A stretch of DNA of 64,000 nucleotides, from assembly GCF_000428945.1 (NCBI RefSeq), contig NZ_AUAX01000015.1, forward strand, positions 62,001 through 126,000, written 5' to 3'. A program made the translations under genes and the position numbers. Shown here piece after piece: positions 15,972 to 23,620 of the stretch (within the stretch, counting starts at the first letter, position 1; the number at the start of each line of letters is the position of its first letter). The notes below the pieces were generated by a model. The model saw only the letters and a list, made by a program, of their open reading frames with translations, had not been told where the DNA came from and searched no databases. Source of the stretch: Hamadaea tsunoensis DSM 44101. GTDB lineage: Bacteria > Actinomycetota > Actinomycetes > Mycobacteriales > Micromonosporaceae.

Positions 15972-17291
15972 TTACGCGGTCGCGGCGGCCGCGCGCTCGG
16001 CCAGGGCCTTGACCCGCCTGTCAGTACGCCACGGCCGCAGCTCACGCAGCAGACGATCGATGTTGTGGATCACGCGGACCGACGACATGCCGGAGGCGAG
16101 ATCCAGTGCCCGGTGGCCGACCGCGCAAGCCTGATCAACGTCGCCGGCTTGCGCGTGCGCGCCGGCGAGAAGCAGCTCGTTGAACGCTTGCCCACGTATG
16201 TATCCCGGGCGCATGGCTAGCGATTGTTCGGCCGCCTCGCGGGCGAGAGCGGGGTGCTCGAGCTCCCGGAAGCAGTGGCCTTTGATCGCGGCAAGGTATG
16301 CCTCGTCGAAGTAGCCGATCCAGTGCGGGTCGGCGTCGCGTACGCCGCCGGCCAGTACGGTCTCAGCCTGCGTCAGAGCGCTGGTCGTCTGCTGTTCCTC
16401 GCCGGCCACGGCGTGAGCGTGGGCGCGCATCAGCGACGCCTCGGCGACGAGAGCGTGTACGCCTGCCCGCTCGGCGGTGCGGCCAGCTGCGCGCGCAAGG
16501 TTGACCGCGGCGTTCGGTTTGCGGATGAAGATGGCCTGGTGGCTCATACCGGCCAAGATCTCGGCGCCGAGCGCTCGGTCGCCGGCCCATTGAGCGAGGC
16601 CCAGTGCCTGAATGAAGTACCGTTCTGCGAGCCCGTGCTGGCAGCTGTCGTAGGCCAGCCAGCCGGTGAGTTGCGTTAGCTCAGCCACGGCGCTCAGATA
16701 CGTGGCACCCAGCTGCGAGCGGGTCTTGTGGTGTAGGGCTGGGCCGACTTCGGCGTCGAGGTATTGAACGAGGCCGGCGCGGATTTCTCCACCGCCGTAC
16801 TGGTTGTCGAGCCGGCGGAAGGTGCGGGTCATCGCGCGGACCGCGTCGGTCGATCGGAGGTCGCCTTCGATCGCGTCAAGGTCTCGTCCGATGTCGTCTG
16901 AGCTGAGCCAGTCGGCGATGGGTGCGACGGCGGCGGCCGAGACGTAGACGGCGCTGCGCAGGAACGCTCGACGAGTCGCGTCGTGTTGCCAGAGTGACGT
17001 CACTGTTTCGATGCTCCCTGCCCAGTCGGATCTGAACCGTAGCCCAAGGTCGTTTTCTTGGGCGCCGCTAGTCGCCGCCCGGTGTTGGGCGGAGATGGCA
17101 ATCAGCTGGCCGCCCGCGCCGAGAAGATCATCGAATCGGACGACGACATCGTGGTGCGGGGTCTTGCTGTCCTTCTCGATTTCCCAGACGTAGACGTGGC
17201 TAACGTGCGCGCGTTCGGCGAGCGTACGCAGCGACAGTCTGCGCTGGTTGCGCCAGCGCTTGAGGGCTCTGCCGAGAGTGTCCTCGCTCAA
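15972..17291 (-). CDS. XRE-family regulator with TPR-like C-terminal domain
   Basis: TTG start 5 bases after GGGAG. Residues 1-65 form a Cro/C1-type HTH (LGRALKRWRNQRRLSLRTLA ... HVSHVYVWEIEKD). The rest (to 439) is helical TPR-like repeat (LAERYFIQALGLAQWAGDRA, AREAAEQSLAMRPGYIRGQ). This domain order is typical of the large actinomycete XRE/TPR regulators linked to peptide or secondary-metabolite islands, where the TPR part may sense a peptide. It is transcribed away from the wHTH/graspetide genes, and a tandem operator-like repeat lies in the shared promoter region. Confidence 0.88.
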   Translation of the reverse strand: MSEDTLGRALKRWRNQRRLSLRTLAERAHVSHVYVWEIEKDSKTPHHDVVVRFDDLLGAGGQLIAISAQHRAATSGAQENDLGLRFRSDWAGSIETVTSLWQHDATRRAFLRSAVYVSAAAVAPIADWLSSDDIGRDLDAIEGDLRSTDAVRAMTRTFRRLDNQYGGGEIRAGLVQYLDAEVGPALHHKTRSQLGATYLSAVAELTQLTGWLAYDSCQHGLAERYFIQALGLAQWAGDRALGAEILAGMSHQAIFIRKPNAAVNLARAAGRTAERAGVHALVAEASLMRAHAHAVAGEEQQTTSALTQAETVLAGGVRDADPHWIGYFDEAYLAAIKGHCFRELEHPALAREAAEQSLAMRPGYIRGQAFNELLLAGAHAQAGDVDQACAVGHRALDLASGMSSVRVIHNIDRLLRELRPWRTDRRVKALAERAAAATA

Positions 17292-17315
17292 CGTTGCTCC
17301 CGCTGCGGCCGAGGC

Positions 17316-17337
17316 GTCAGCTAACAGTCAGCTAACA
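17316..17337. promoter_or_regulatory. Tandem 11-bp operator-like repeat
   Basis: GTCAGCTAACA occurs twice back to back (17316-17326 and 17327-17337), so the two copies face the same side of the helix one turn apart. It lies 25 bases upstream of the XRE start, in the 173-bp divergent spacer. A head-to-tail pair is a plausible binding site for the XRE regulator; the repeat itself is directly visible, its role is inference. Confidence 0.6.
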
Positions 17338-17464
17338 CCACGCGTATTTATGTCGCCGTGTGTAACGAGCACGCTACTGGTGTCGCGTCGGTGAGAGCGT
17401 ATCGATTCCTCTCTCCAATCGCCTCATTCATCGAGCGTAAATCCACGTGGGGAGGACATCAACG

Positions 17465-17758
17465 ATGGTCACCGCTGGGAGCATTGCGGCGCGGTACAGC
17501 ACTGTTCGTTCGCAGATCTATGAGCGCATGCTTCGCGAACCCTCTCGCCCGTGGGCGGTGAAGGACCTGCACGACGCGCTGGCGGATCTCGACATCTCAG
17601 AGAATGCCGTACGTTCCACGCTCTACCTTCTGCTCGGCGAGCGCGTTGTCGTCGAACAGAAGGGGTTTCGCGCTATGAGGGTGAAGCTCACCGAGGACGG
17701 GCGAGACGTCCTGCGCGTGCTTCTGGAGAGCTGGGCGCGACAGGAGGCGTCCGCGTGA
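17465..17758 (+). CDS. Small winged-helix DNA-binding protein
   Basis: 97 residues. ATG is chosen because GGGGAGG stands 9 bases upstream. The fold is a winged helix: SQIYERMLREPSRPWAVKDL, HDALADLDISENAVRSTLYL (recognition helix) and LLGERVVVEQKGFRAMRVKL (wing). It resembles PadR/MarR-size regulators without a dimerisation extension. Its stop overlaps the next GTG (GTGA), so it is co-translated with the 124-aa gene. It may regulate the graspetide operon. Confidence 0.75.
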   Translation: MVTAGSIAARYSTVRSQIYERMLREPSRPWAVKDLHDALADLDISENAVRSTLYLLLGERVVVEQKGFRAMRVKLTEDGRDVLRVLLESWARQEASA

Positions 17759-18129
17759 ACCTCGTGCAGCGGCTACTTGGCGTGACTCACAAACAGCGCG
17801 TTCCGGCGTGGGCGTCAGAGTCCACTGTCGAAGTGGCAATCGTTCGCCACCACAACGCTTCGACGGCGTGGACGGAGCTGAACACAGGACTGCTGCACAC
17901 CGTCGCGACTGGTCTGGCTGACGGCCGTCCGTACTGGCACGCCATCTCTGGCGAGATCGTGTGGGAGGGGAACAAGGTCGTCACGGACATCGACCCGAGC
18001 AGCGTCGGGGTAATCCTCGGGGCGGGTCGGTCGCCCCAACTCGCCGAGGTCATGTTGGTCGCAGGCCCGGGTGCTGGCCAGGTGCAGGAGCTGACCCCGG
18101 GCCGGATCATGCGCCGGCTGCCGAACTAA
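17755..18129 (+). CDS. Hypothetical protein co-translated with wHTH gene
   Basis: 124 residues, GTG start overlapping the previous stop. VEVAIVRHHNASTAWTELNT, GRPYWHAISGEIVWEG and VVTDIDPSSVGVILGAGRSP suggest an alpha/beta domain without membrane segments or known catalytic residues. I do not recognise the family. Its place in the operon leading to the graspetide genes suggests a conserved accessory role. Confidence 0.6.
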   Translation: MNLVQRLLGVTHKQRVPAWASESTVEVAIVRHHNASTAWTELNTGLLHTVATGLADGRPYWHAISGEIVWEGNKVVTDIDPSSVGVILGAGRSPQLAEVMLVAGPGAGQVQELTPGRIMRRLPN

Positions 18130-18188
18130 CACCGCATCCCACGCCACCTGGATCAAGGTGGCGCTCTTCTACCCCTGGAAAGGTCGAT

Positions 18189-19265
18189 ATGACCAGCTCT
18201 GCCGATCAACAACCGAAGCCGGCGCATCGCCAGGCTCGTCGCTGGCGGTGGGTTGCCGTCGGCGCTGCGGTGTTGCTGGTACTCGTGTCCGCCGGAACGG
18301 CCGCGGCCTACCTTCGCCCTGGTGAAGGGCAGGTGCCGCTCGCTGTTACGCCGCCGGGCACGATCCTCGGCGAGGAACAGCTCACTGGGAACTTGCTGCT
18401 TCACGCGGTTGCCTCGCAGCTCACGGACTCGGCAGCTGACGGACGTAGCGGTGGTCCCTACAGCTGGATCGAGGATGTCGTCTGGTACAAGTCGATCCAG
18501 GGACCTATCGAGGTCGCCGAGGAGAAGCGTTGGCGTACGCCCGACGGCAAGCTCTACCTGGGCGTCACGCGCCGCGTTGACGACATCGGTGTACGGGAGG
18601 CCGACTTCGATCCGATCGTGGCCTATCGGAAGCTCAACTTCTCCCGGGTCGAGCCGGCAATCGTCGACAGCCGCGAAGATCACCAGGACCGCGAACCGGA
18701 CGTCACGCTGCCCGGGAATGGCGACGGCGTACACGAGCTGACCTGGATGCTCTCGGCCCAGCGCCAGTTCCAGGACGCTATCCCACGCGTCAAGGTCGAC
18801 GAACTTCTGGACCTCTACCGTCACCAGCTGGTGCCGAAGCCGCTGCGTGCGGCGATTCTGCGTGCTCTGGCAGACCTTCCCGACGTGAAGTTCACCCACG
18901 TCCGCAGCCGTGACGCAGCGATGCGGGAAGGGTTGGCGTTCAAGACGTCGCTCGGCAACGACGACTACATGATCATCATTGATCCGGCCACCGGGGACCT
19001 GCTGGCCGTTCAAGAGACGTTCCTCGGTCACCTGTTCTCCTACACGCTCTTTACCCGAGCCGAATGGACCGACCAACTCGGAGAGCCGGTCAAACCCACG
19101 CCGGCGTCCACCCTGGTCCCGACCCAGACGGCTTGGCCAGGAGTCCCCTACCGGCCCTCAGCGCAACCACGCCCGGCGGTAAACGTCCCACTCGCCATCG
19201 AGAGGAGGCGGGACTGTGACTCGGGACTTCTTCTAAGCAGCCATCACCGAACCGAAGCGCTCTGA
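18189..19265 (+). CDS. Membrane-anchored protein upstream of the graspetide precursor
   Basis: 358 residues; ATG preceded by GGAAAGG. A basic N-terminus and one transmembrane helix (WVAVGAAVLLVLVSAGTAAAY, about residues 18-38) anchor a large extracytoplasmic part. The pattern (LRPGEGQVPLAVTPPG then YSWIEDVVWYKSIQGP and ... GLAFKTSLGNDDYMIIIDP) resembles the CU044_5270-type proteins of actinomycetes, which usually sit with ECF sigma genes; none is here. The last 25 residues are basic and odd, and a strong Shine-Dalgarno followed by a six-codon ORF (19216-19236) lies inside them. It may be an immunity or export-related factor; that is a guess. Confidence 0.7.
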   Translation: MTSSADQQPKPAHRQARRWRWVAVGAAVLLVLVSAGTAAAYLRPGEGQVPLAVTPPGTILGEEQLTGNLLLHAVASQLTDSAADGRSGGPYSWIEDVVWYKSIQGPIEVAEEKRWRTPDGKLYLGVTRRVDDIGVREADFDPIVAYRKLNFSRVEPAIVDSREDHQDREPDVTLPGNGDGVHELTWMLSAQRQFQDAIPRVKVDELLDLYRHQLVPKPLRAAILRALADLPDVKFTHVRSRDAAMREGLAFKTSLGNDDYMIIIDPATGDLLAVQETFLGHLFSYTLFTRAEWTDQLGEPVKPTPASTLVPTQTAWPGVPYRPSAQPRPAVNVPLAIERRRDCDSGLLLSSHHRTEAL

Positions 19266-19304
19266 CCAACACCCTCAACCCATCCAGCAGAAGGGCACAG
19301 CGCA

Positions 19305-19538
19305 ATGCCTACAGCAGCCGACGTTCCGTACGGCGTACGCGCCGCCCAGGCCGTCACCCCCGAACCCGTCAACGTCGCGGGAATGATCTACGACCCGACC
19401 CAGCAGATCAACCTCGTTCGAGACGGCGAGGTGATGGTGCCCGTGCTCAAGCACACCAGCGGCACCACGGCGACCAACACCGCCTCGCAAGACAACTCCG
19501 GCGGCGCCGACCGCGACCAAGACCAGCGAGAGGATTGA
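19305..19538 (+). CDS. Graspetide (ATP-grasp RiPP) precursor peptide
   Basis: 77 residues, AAGGG 9 bases before the ATG, directly upstream of the ATP-grasp and methyltransferase genes. The leader holds the features of the ATP-grasp-targeted RiPP family (GRASP_targ): PYGVRAAQAVTPEP, then MIYDPTQQINLVRDGEVMVP. The C-terminal third is a hydrophilic core with Thr/Ser donors (HTSGTTATNTAS) followed by Asp/Glu acceptors (QDNSGGADRDQDQRED), as needed for ester cross-links. It is similar in plan to pre-fuscimiditide. Which residues are linked cannot be read from the sequence. Confidence 0.85.
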   Translation: MPTAADVPYGVRAAQAVTPEPVNVAGMIYDPTQQINLVRDGEVMVPVLKHTSGTTATNTASQDNSGGADRDQDQRED

Positions 19539-19542
19539 TCGC

Positions 19543-20478
19543 ATGCGCCGGCGTACCGTGGCGATCTTCACCGACGAGAAAGACGTGACTGCCGACTATG
19601 TCGTTCAGGAACTCAACCGTCGCGGTACGCCGGTCTTCCGATGCGATCCAGGTGACTTCCCCACCAGCCTTCAGATCGACGCGCAATTCGACTGGGGGTG
19701 GACAGGCACCATCCGTACCGCCTCCCGAACGTTGAACCTGACCGATATATCGGGTGCATGGTGGCGACGACCGAGCCGCATCGAGGTAACCGGCGTGGCG
19801 GCAGACACTGCCGAGTGGGCGACCATGGAGGCGCGGGCAGGCTTTCGCGGCCTCATGGCCACGCTGCCGTGGCTCAACGATCCCGACAGGATGGCGTACG
19901 CCGGTCACAAGGCCTTGCAACTGTCGGTTGCGAGGTACGTAGGCTTGCGCGTCCCGCCGACCCTCATCACCAACGATCCCGACCGGGTCCACGCGTTCGC
20001 AGCCGCACACGGTCCGTTGATCTACAAACCGATATGGTCGGGACTGCTCGATACGGAGCATGTCATCTATGCCTCGCCGGTAGACCTTGCGACGGTCGAC
20101 GACAGCGTGCGGTCGACGATGCACGAGTTTCAGCCGGCTGTCCCGAAGGACCACGAGCTTCGGATCACAGTCGTCGGGGACAGGATCTTCGCCGCGCGCA
20201 TCGACGCCACGACAGACACCGGCCGGCGCGATTGGCGGGCAGACTATCGCAACCTCAAGTATTCGACAGCGACCGTGCCCGTTCTAGTTGCCCAGCAACT
20301 CGTGGCATACCTGGCGACGCTGCGGCTCCGCTTCGGAGCGTTCGACGTGATCGTGACCCCCGACGAGCAATACATGTTCTTGGAATGCAACCCAAACGGG
20401 CAGTGGGCGTGGATCGAGGACGAAACCGGGCTGCCCATCGCTGCCGCGATCGCCGACGCGTTGGAAGGAAGACGATGA
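19543..20478 (+). CDS. Graspetide ATP-grasp ligase
   Basis: 311 residues; GAGAGGA before the ATG. An N-terminal pre-ATP-grasp domain (VAIFTDEKDVTADYVVQELN ... WWRRPSRIE) is followed by the ATP-grasp fold: lysine in GPLIYKPIWSG, KDHELRITVVGDRIFAARID, and the metal/ATP site FLECNPNGQWAW. It corresponds to the SAV_5884-type ATP-grasp peptide maturases that make ester or amide links between core side chains. Stop overlaps the next start (ATGA). Confidence 0.92.
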   Translation: MRRRTVAIFTDEKDVTADYVVQELNRRGTPVFRCDPGDFPTSLQIDAQFDWGWTGTIRTASRTLNLTDISGAWWRRPSRIEVTGVAADTAEWATMEARAGFRGLMATLPWLNDPDRMAYAGHKALQLSVARYVGLRVPPTLITNDPDRVHAFAAAHGPLIYKPIWSGLLDTEHVIYASPVDLATVDDSVRSTMHEFQPAVPKDHELRITVVGDRIFAARIDATTDTGRRDWRADYRNLKYSTATVPVLVAQQLVAYLATLRLRFGAFDVIVTPDEQYMFLECNPNGQWAWIEDETGLPIAAAIADALEGRR

Positions 20479-21620
20479 CCGAAGAGTTCGGGGCCGAGCG
20501 AGAGGTCTTCGTGAGCCACATCGTCCAATCGGGCAAGCTCACAAGCGACCTGTGGATCAAGGCGTTCCGCGAGGTCCCTCGCCACGTCTTCCTTCCCAGC
20601 TTCTTCGTCCAGACGAGCGACGGCATGTGGCGGCCCGTTGACGGGCGCCGGCCCGAGTACGCCGGCCTGGTGTACGCCGACACCACTCTGACCACACAGA
20701 TCAACGGGCTGGTCGAACCGGGATCCGTGAACGGTCCGGTGATCGGGGTGGGTACATCGAGCTCTACCCAGCCGGGTCTCATGGCCGCGATGCTGGAAGC
20801 GCTCGATGTCGAACCGGCGACCCGGATCTTGGAAATCGGTACAGGAACCGGCTACAACGCAGCCCTCCTCGCCCACCGGCTCGGACCCTTGAACGTCACG
20901 ACGGTCGAGGTCGACCGGACGGTGGCGAAGGCAGCCGCGGCGAACCTCCAGCGGTGCCACCTGGTTCCCGACGTAGTGGTCGGAGACGGTCAGCTCGGGT
21001 GGCCGGCGTACGCGCCCTACGGCCGGCTCATCGCAACCTGTTCGGTGCCAGCGGTGCCCGGCGCGTGGCTGGACCAGGTCCGCGACGGCGGCATCATCGT
21101 GACGAGCTTGTGGAGGGAGCTGGGTGGTGGTCCGCTCGTTCGGCTAGTCGTCCGTGAAGGAACCGCCTCGGGCCGGTTCCGCTCGACGCTTGGCGGGTTC
21201 ATGCCCGTCCGCGATCGGTCAGCGGTGAACGTCGAACGAGCGTTGAACGGCGCGCTGAAGCAGCACGGCGACCGCCGCCCCGCGATGGTGGCGTCGGAGG
21301 TGATCCACCGCAGTGATGCCGGCCTGTGGATCTCACTCCTCGTGCGAGGCGCTTCCTGGCTGGGCTTCACACCGGAAGACGGTTCGGACCAGCTGTGGCT
21401 ATTCGCAGCGGACGGCTCCTGGTCGATGCTCGACGCTGCGACAAAGGAGGTCGAGCAGTTCGGACCGCGACGACTGTGGGATGAAGTTGAGCGCGCCTTC
21501 GGACTGTGGAAGCAGAACGGCGGCCCGGCTCGCGAGCGCCTCGGGCTGACCGTCGACCGGTCGGGCAAGCACTCGTTCTGGCTGGACGAGCCGTCCCGCA
21601 CGCTATGGGCCGAGGACTAA
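20475..21620 (+). CDS. PIMT-like O-methyltransferase of the graspetide system
   Basis: 381 residues. The Rossmann SAM site is EIGTGTGYNAALLAHRLGPL (G122 onward), and the protein-L-isoaspartate methyltransferase motif SSSTQPGLMAAMLEAL comes just before it. The C-terminal 150 residues are an extension seen in the methyltransferases of ATP-grasp peptide systems. In fuscimiditide the homologous enzyme methylates an Asp of the cross-linked peptide, which then closes to an aspartimide; the same is expected here, perhaps at the Asp followed by Asn in the core. A terminator follows. Confidence 0.9.
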   Translation: MTEEFGAEREVFVSHIVQSGKLTSDLWIKAFREVPRHVFLPSFFVQTSDGMWRPVDGRRPEYAGLVYADTTLTTQINGLVEPGSVNGPVIGVGTSSSTQPGLMAAMLEALDVEPATRILEIGTGTGYNAALLAHRLGPLNVTTVEVDRTVAKAAAANLQRCHLVPDVVVGDGQLGWPAYAPYGRLIATCSVPAVPGAWLDQVRDGGIIVTSLWRELGGGPLVRLVVREGTASGRFRSTLGGFMPVRDRSAVNVERALNGALKQHGDRRPAMVASEVIHRSDAGLWISLLVRGASWLGFTPEDGSDQLWLFAADGSWSMLDAATKEVEQFGPRRLWDEVERAFGLWKQNGGPARERLGLTVDRSGKHSFWLDEPSRTLWAED

Positions 21621-21632
21621 CCCCAAACGACA

Positions 21633-21669
21633 AGAAGGCCCGGCTCCCCGCATCGGGACCAGGCCTTCT
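21633..21669 (+). terminator. Hairpin after the graspetide operon
   Basis: AGAAGGCC and GGCCTTCT pair around a 21-base loop with some internal pairing, beginning 12 bases after the methyltransferase stop. Confidence 0.7.
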
Positions 21670-21691
21670 GGCTGTCTCTACGCGGCAGCGT

Positions 21692-21870
21692 CTAGAAACT
21701 TCCCTCGGCCACCTGGAACACGGTCAAGCCGATCGACCGCCACGCGTTCACGACTCGGTCGCGGTCGTCCAGCACGTACTCCACGCGGTACCGGTGACGG
21801 ATGTGCTTGTCGAAGAGGTCGAGCTTGACCAGCGCGTCGTTCCGGAACTCTCCGTGGGCCAGGCTCTCTC
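21692..21870 (-). pseudogene. 3' remnant of a polynucleotide-kinase-type (PNK/HAD phosphatase) gene
   Basis: The minus strand ends in TAG at 21692 after GEFRNDALVKLDLFDKHIRH, then RVEYVLDDRDRVVNAW, RSIGLTVFQV and AEGSF. The VLDDRDxVVxxWRxxGLTxxQVAEGxF block is the C-terminal phosphatase motif of T4-Pnk-like enzymes. There is no start codon in frame and the N-terminal kinase part is absent; homology fades near 21870, just before the CPBP gene. Together with the terminator it fills the 310-bp gap at 21621-21930. It marks the right edge of the island. Confidence 0.7.
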
Positions 21871-21930
21871 CGTACGCCGTGTCAGTGGTACGACAGGCCG
21901 GCGAAAGGGGCCCGCCCGAGCATTCCCGGC

Positions 21931-22740
21931 ATGGAGAACACTCTGACCCCCACGGTCGCGGCGCCCGTCGCCCGGCCGAACCGCTTCGTCGCGCTGCTGC
22001 TGGCCGACCGGCATTCCGTTCCGCTGTCGGTCGCGCTCCACCTGGTGCCCGGCGCCCTTATCGTCGCCGCGTACGCCTTCATCGCCGCGCCGCTCGTCCG
22101 GGCGATGGCTTATCCGATCTTCCTGGCCTGGGCCTTCGCTCTGGTCATCGTGCTGGTGCCGATCCTGTTCGGGCTGTTGTGGCTGGGCCGATACCGCAAC
22201 GGCCGCCTCTCGCTCCGGGGCGTGCTGCACTACCTGGACCGGCCGATCCCGCGCGGCAAGGTCATCGCGATGATGGCCGGCCTGCTGGTGTGGATGACAG
22301 TGGTGTCGGTCGCCCTCGTCCCGCTCGACAACGTCGTCTACAAGACGTTCTTCACCTGGGTTCCGTTCGAGGGCGCCGGCGGCAGCGCCACCACCTACCT
22401 CGACGGGTACCCGCATTCGGTTCTGCTGGTCACCATGCTGGTCAGCCTGCCGCTGACCGGATTCGGCCTGCCGCTGATCGAGGAGTTCTACTTCCGCGGC
22501 TTCCTGCTCCCCCGCATCGCCCACCTGCGCTGGGGAGCGCCCGTCCTCAACACGGTCCTGTTCTCGGTCTACCACTTCTGGGCGCCGTGGACCGTCGTGT
22601 CGAAGCTCGTCTTCCTCTTCCCGGGAATCTGGCTGGTCTGGCGCAAGCACGACATCCGGCTCTCGATCGGCATGCACCCGGGCTCGACCCTGCTCATGGC
22701 GACCGTCGGCACCGTCGCCGTCGCCCTGGGCCTCTTGTGA
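21931..22740 (+). CDS. CPBP-family intramembrane glutamic protease
   Basis: 269 residues with about eight hydrophobic segments. The Abi/CPBP motifs are present: LIEEFYFRGF (EExxxR) and LFSVYHFWAPW (motif 2 with His). Such proteases process prenylated proteins or act in bacteriocin immunity; no substrate is obvious. Codon use returns to the high-GC style of the chromosome. Confidence 0.88.
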   Translation: MENTLTPTVAAPVARPNRFVALLLADRHSVPLSVALHLVPGALIVAAYAFIAAPLVRAMAYPIFLAWAFALVIVLVPILFGLLWLGRYRNGRLSLRGVLHYLDRPIPRGKVIAMMAGLLVWMTVVSVALVPLDNVVYKTFFTWVPFEGAGGSATTYLDGYPHSVLLVTMLVSLPLTGFGLPLIEEFYFRGFLLPRIAHLRWGAPVLNTVLFSVYHFWAPWTVVSKLVFLFPGIWLVWRKHDIRLSIGMHPGSTLLMATVGTVAVALGLL

Positions 22741-22774
22741 CCGGACGGGCCGGACCGGCCGCTCTACGCGTAAC

Positions 22775-22788
22775 CATATGGGCATATG
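22775..22788. promoter_or_regulatory. CATATG-GG-CATATG operator at the ArsR start
   Basis: Two CATATG half-sites separated by GG lie directly ahead of the ArsR reading frame and overlap two alternative ATGs. A dyad at this point is typical of autoregulation by small ArsR-type repressors. Confidence 0.5.
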
Positions 22789-22797
22789 ATGGTGGGC

Positions 22798-23139
22798 ATG
22801 GCACGAGCAGCGACGACGTCGGACGTCTTCAACGCCATCGCCGAGCCGCGGCGCCGGGACATCCTGGCGCTGCTGCGGGCGGGTGAGCGGCCGGTGACCG
22901 ACCTGGCCCAGGAACTGGGGATGAGCCAGCCGCGGGCGTCCAAACACCTGCGGGTGCTGCGGGAGGTCGGACTGGTGCGCGACCGCAAGGCGGGCAAGCA
23001 GCGCTTGTACGGCCTGGACGCGCGCGGGTTGCGGCCGGTCCACGAGTGGACCGGCGGGTTCGAGCGGTTCTGGAACGAGAGTTTCGACCGGCTCGACGCC
23101 TACGTGCGGGATCTCAAGCGGGCAGGGCAGGAGGAGTAG
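22798..23139 (+). CDS. ArsR-family repressor
   Basis: 113 residues from the third of three nearby ATGs (MARAATTSDVFNAIAEPRRR); the two upstream ATGs at 22786 and 22789 cannot be excluded. Classic ArsR winged helix: RDILALLRAGERPVTDLAQE, LGMSQPRASKHLRVLREVGL and DRKAGKQRLYGLD. There is no Cys/His metal site, so it belongs to the non-metal group that pairs with SRPBCC proteins. It heads a three-gene operon and probably represses it. Confidence 0.9.
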   Translation: MARAATTSDVFNAIAEPRRRDILALLRAGERPVTDLAQELGMSQPRASKHLRVLREVGLVRDRKAGKQRLYGLDARGLRPVHEWTGGFERFWNESFDRLDAYVRDLKRAGQEE

Positions 23140-23143
23140 CCGG

Positions 23144-23620
23144 ATGAGCGCGACAGCCGACCGCGAGATCGTCATCTCGCGGGTCATCGACGCCCCGCGG
23201 GAGCTGGTGTTCGCGGCCTTCACCGAGGTCCGGCACCTGTCACGGTGGTGGGGGCCGGAAGGGTTCACCACCACCACGCGGTCGTTCGAGTTCCGCGTCG
23301 GCGGGGAGTGGATCTTCATGATGCACGGACCGGACGGCACGGACTACCCCGAGTGGATCACCTGGACCGGCATCGCGCCGCCGGAGCGGATCACGCTGCG
23401 GCACGGGGAGAGCCGCGACGATCCGAACGCCTTCGAGTCGGTCCTGACGTTCGACGCCGACGGCGGGGCGACCCGGATCGAGATGCGCACGCTGTTCCCT
23501 ACCAAGGAACTGCGCGACGAGGCGGTCGAGAAGTACCACGCGATCGACAGCGGCCGGCAGACGCTGGGCAACCTGGCCGCCTACGTCGCGGACATGGTTC
23601 GTACGGGAGTGGAGGACTGA
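23144..23620 (+). CDS. SRPBCC (AHSA1-like) domain protein
   Basis: 158 residues forming a single START/Bet v1-like domain: ISRVIDAPRELVFAAFTEVR, LSRWWGPEGFTTTT, VGGEWIFMMHGPDGTDYPEW. These proteins bind hydrophobic ligands in a deep pocket. It sits 4 bases after the ArsR stop and overlaps the reductase by one base (TGATG). The ArsR-SRPBCC-reductase trio recurs in actinomycetes and usually lacks a proven ligand. Confidence 0.88.
   Translation: MSATADREIVISRVIDAPRELVFAAFTEVRHLSRWWGPEGFTTTTRSFEFRVGGEWIFMMHGPDGTDYPEWITWTGIAPPERITLRHGESRDDPNAFESVLTFDADGGATRIEMRTLFPTKELRDEAVEKYHAIDSGRQTLGNLAAYVADMVRTGVED

Noticed and set aside
21748-23340. 530-codon minus-strand frame over CPBP and ArsR genes
   Set aside because: Highly biased His/Arg/Gln composition, typical of a shadow; the plus-strand genes have full family motifs.
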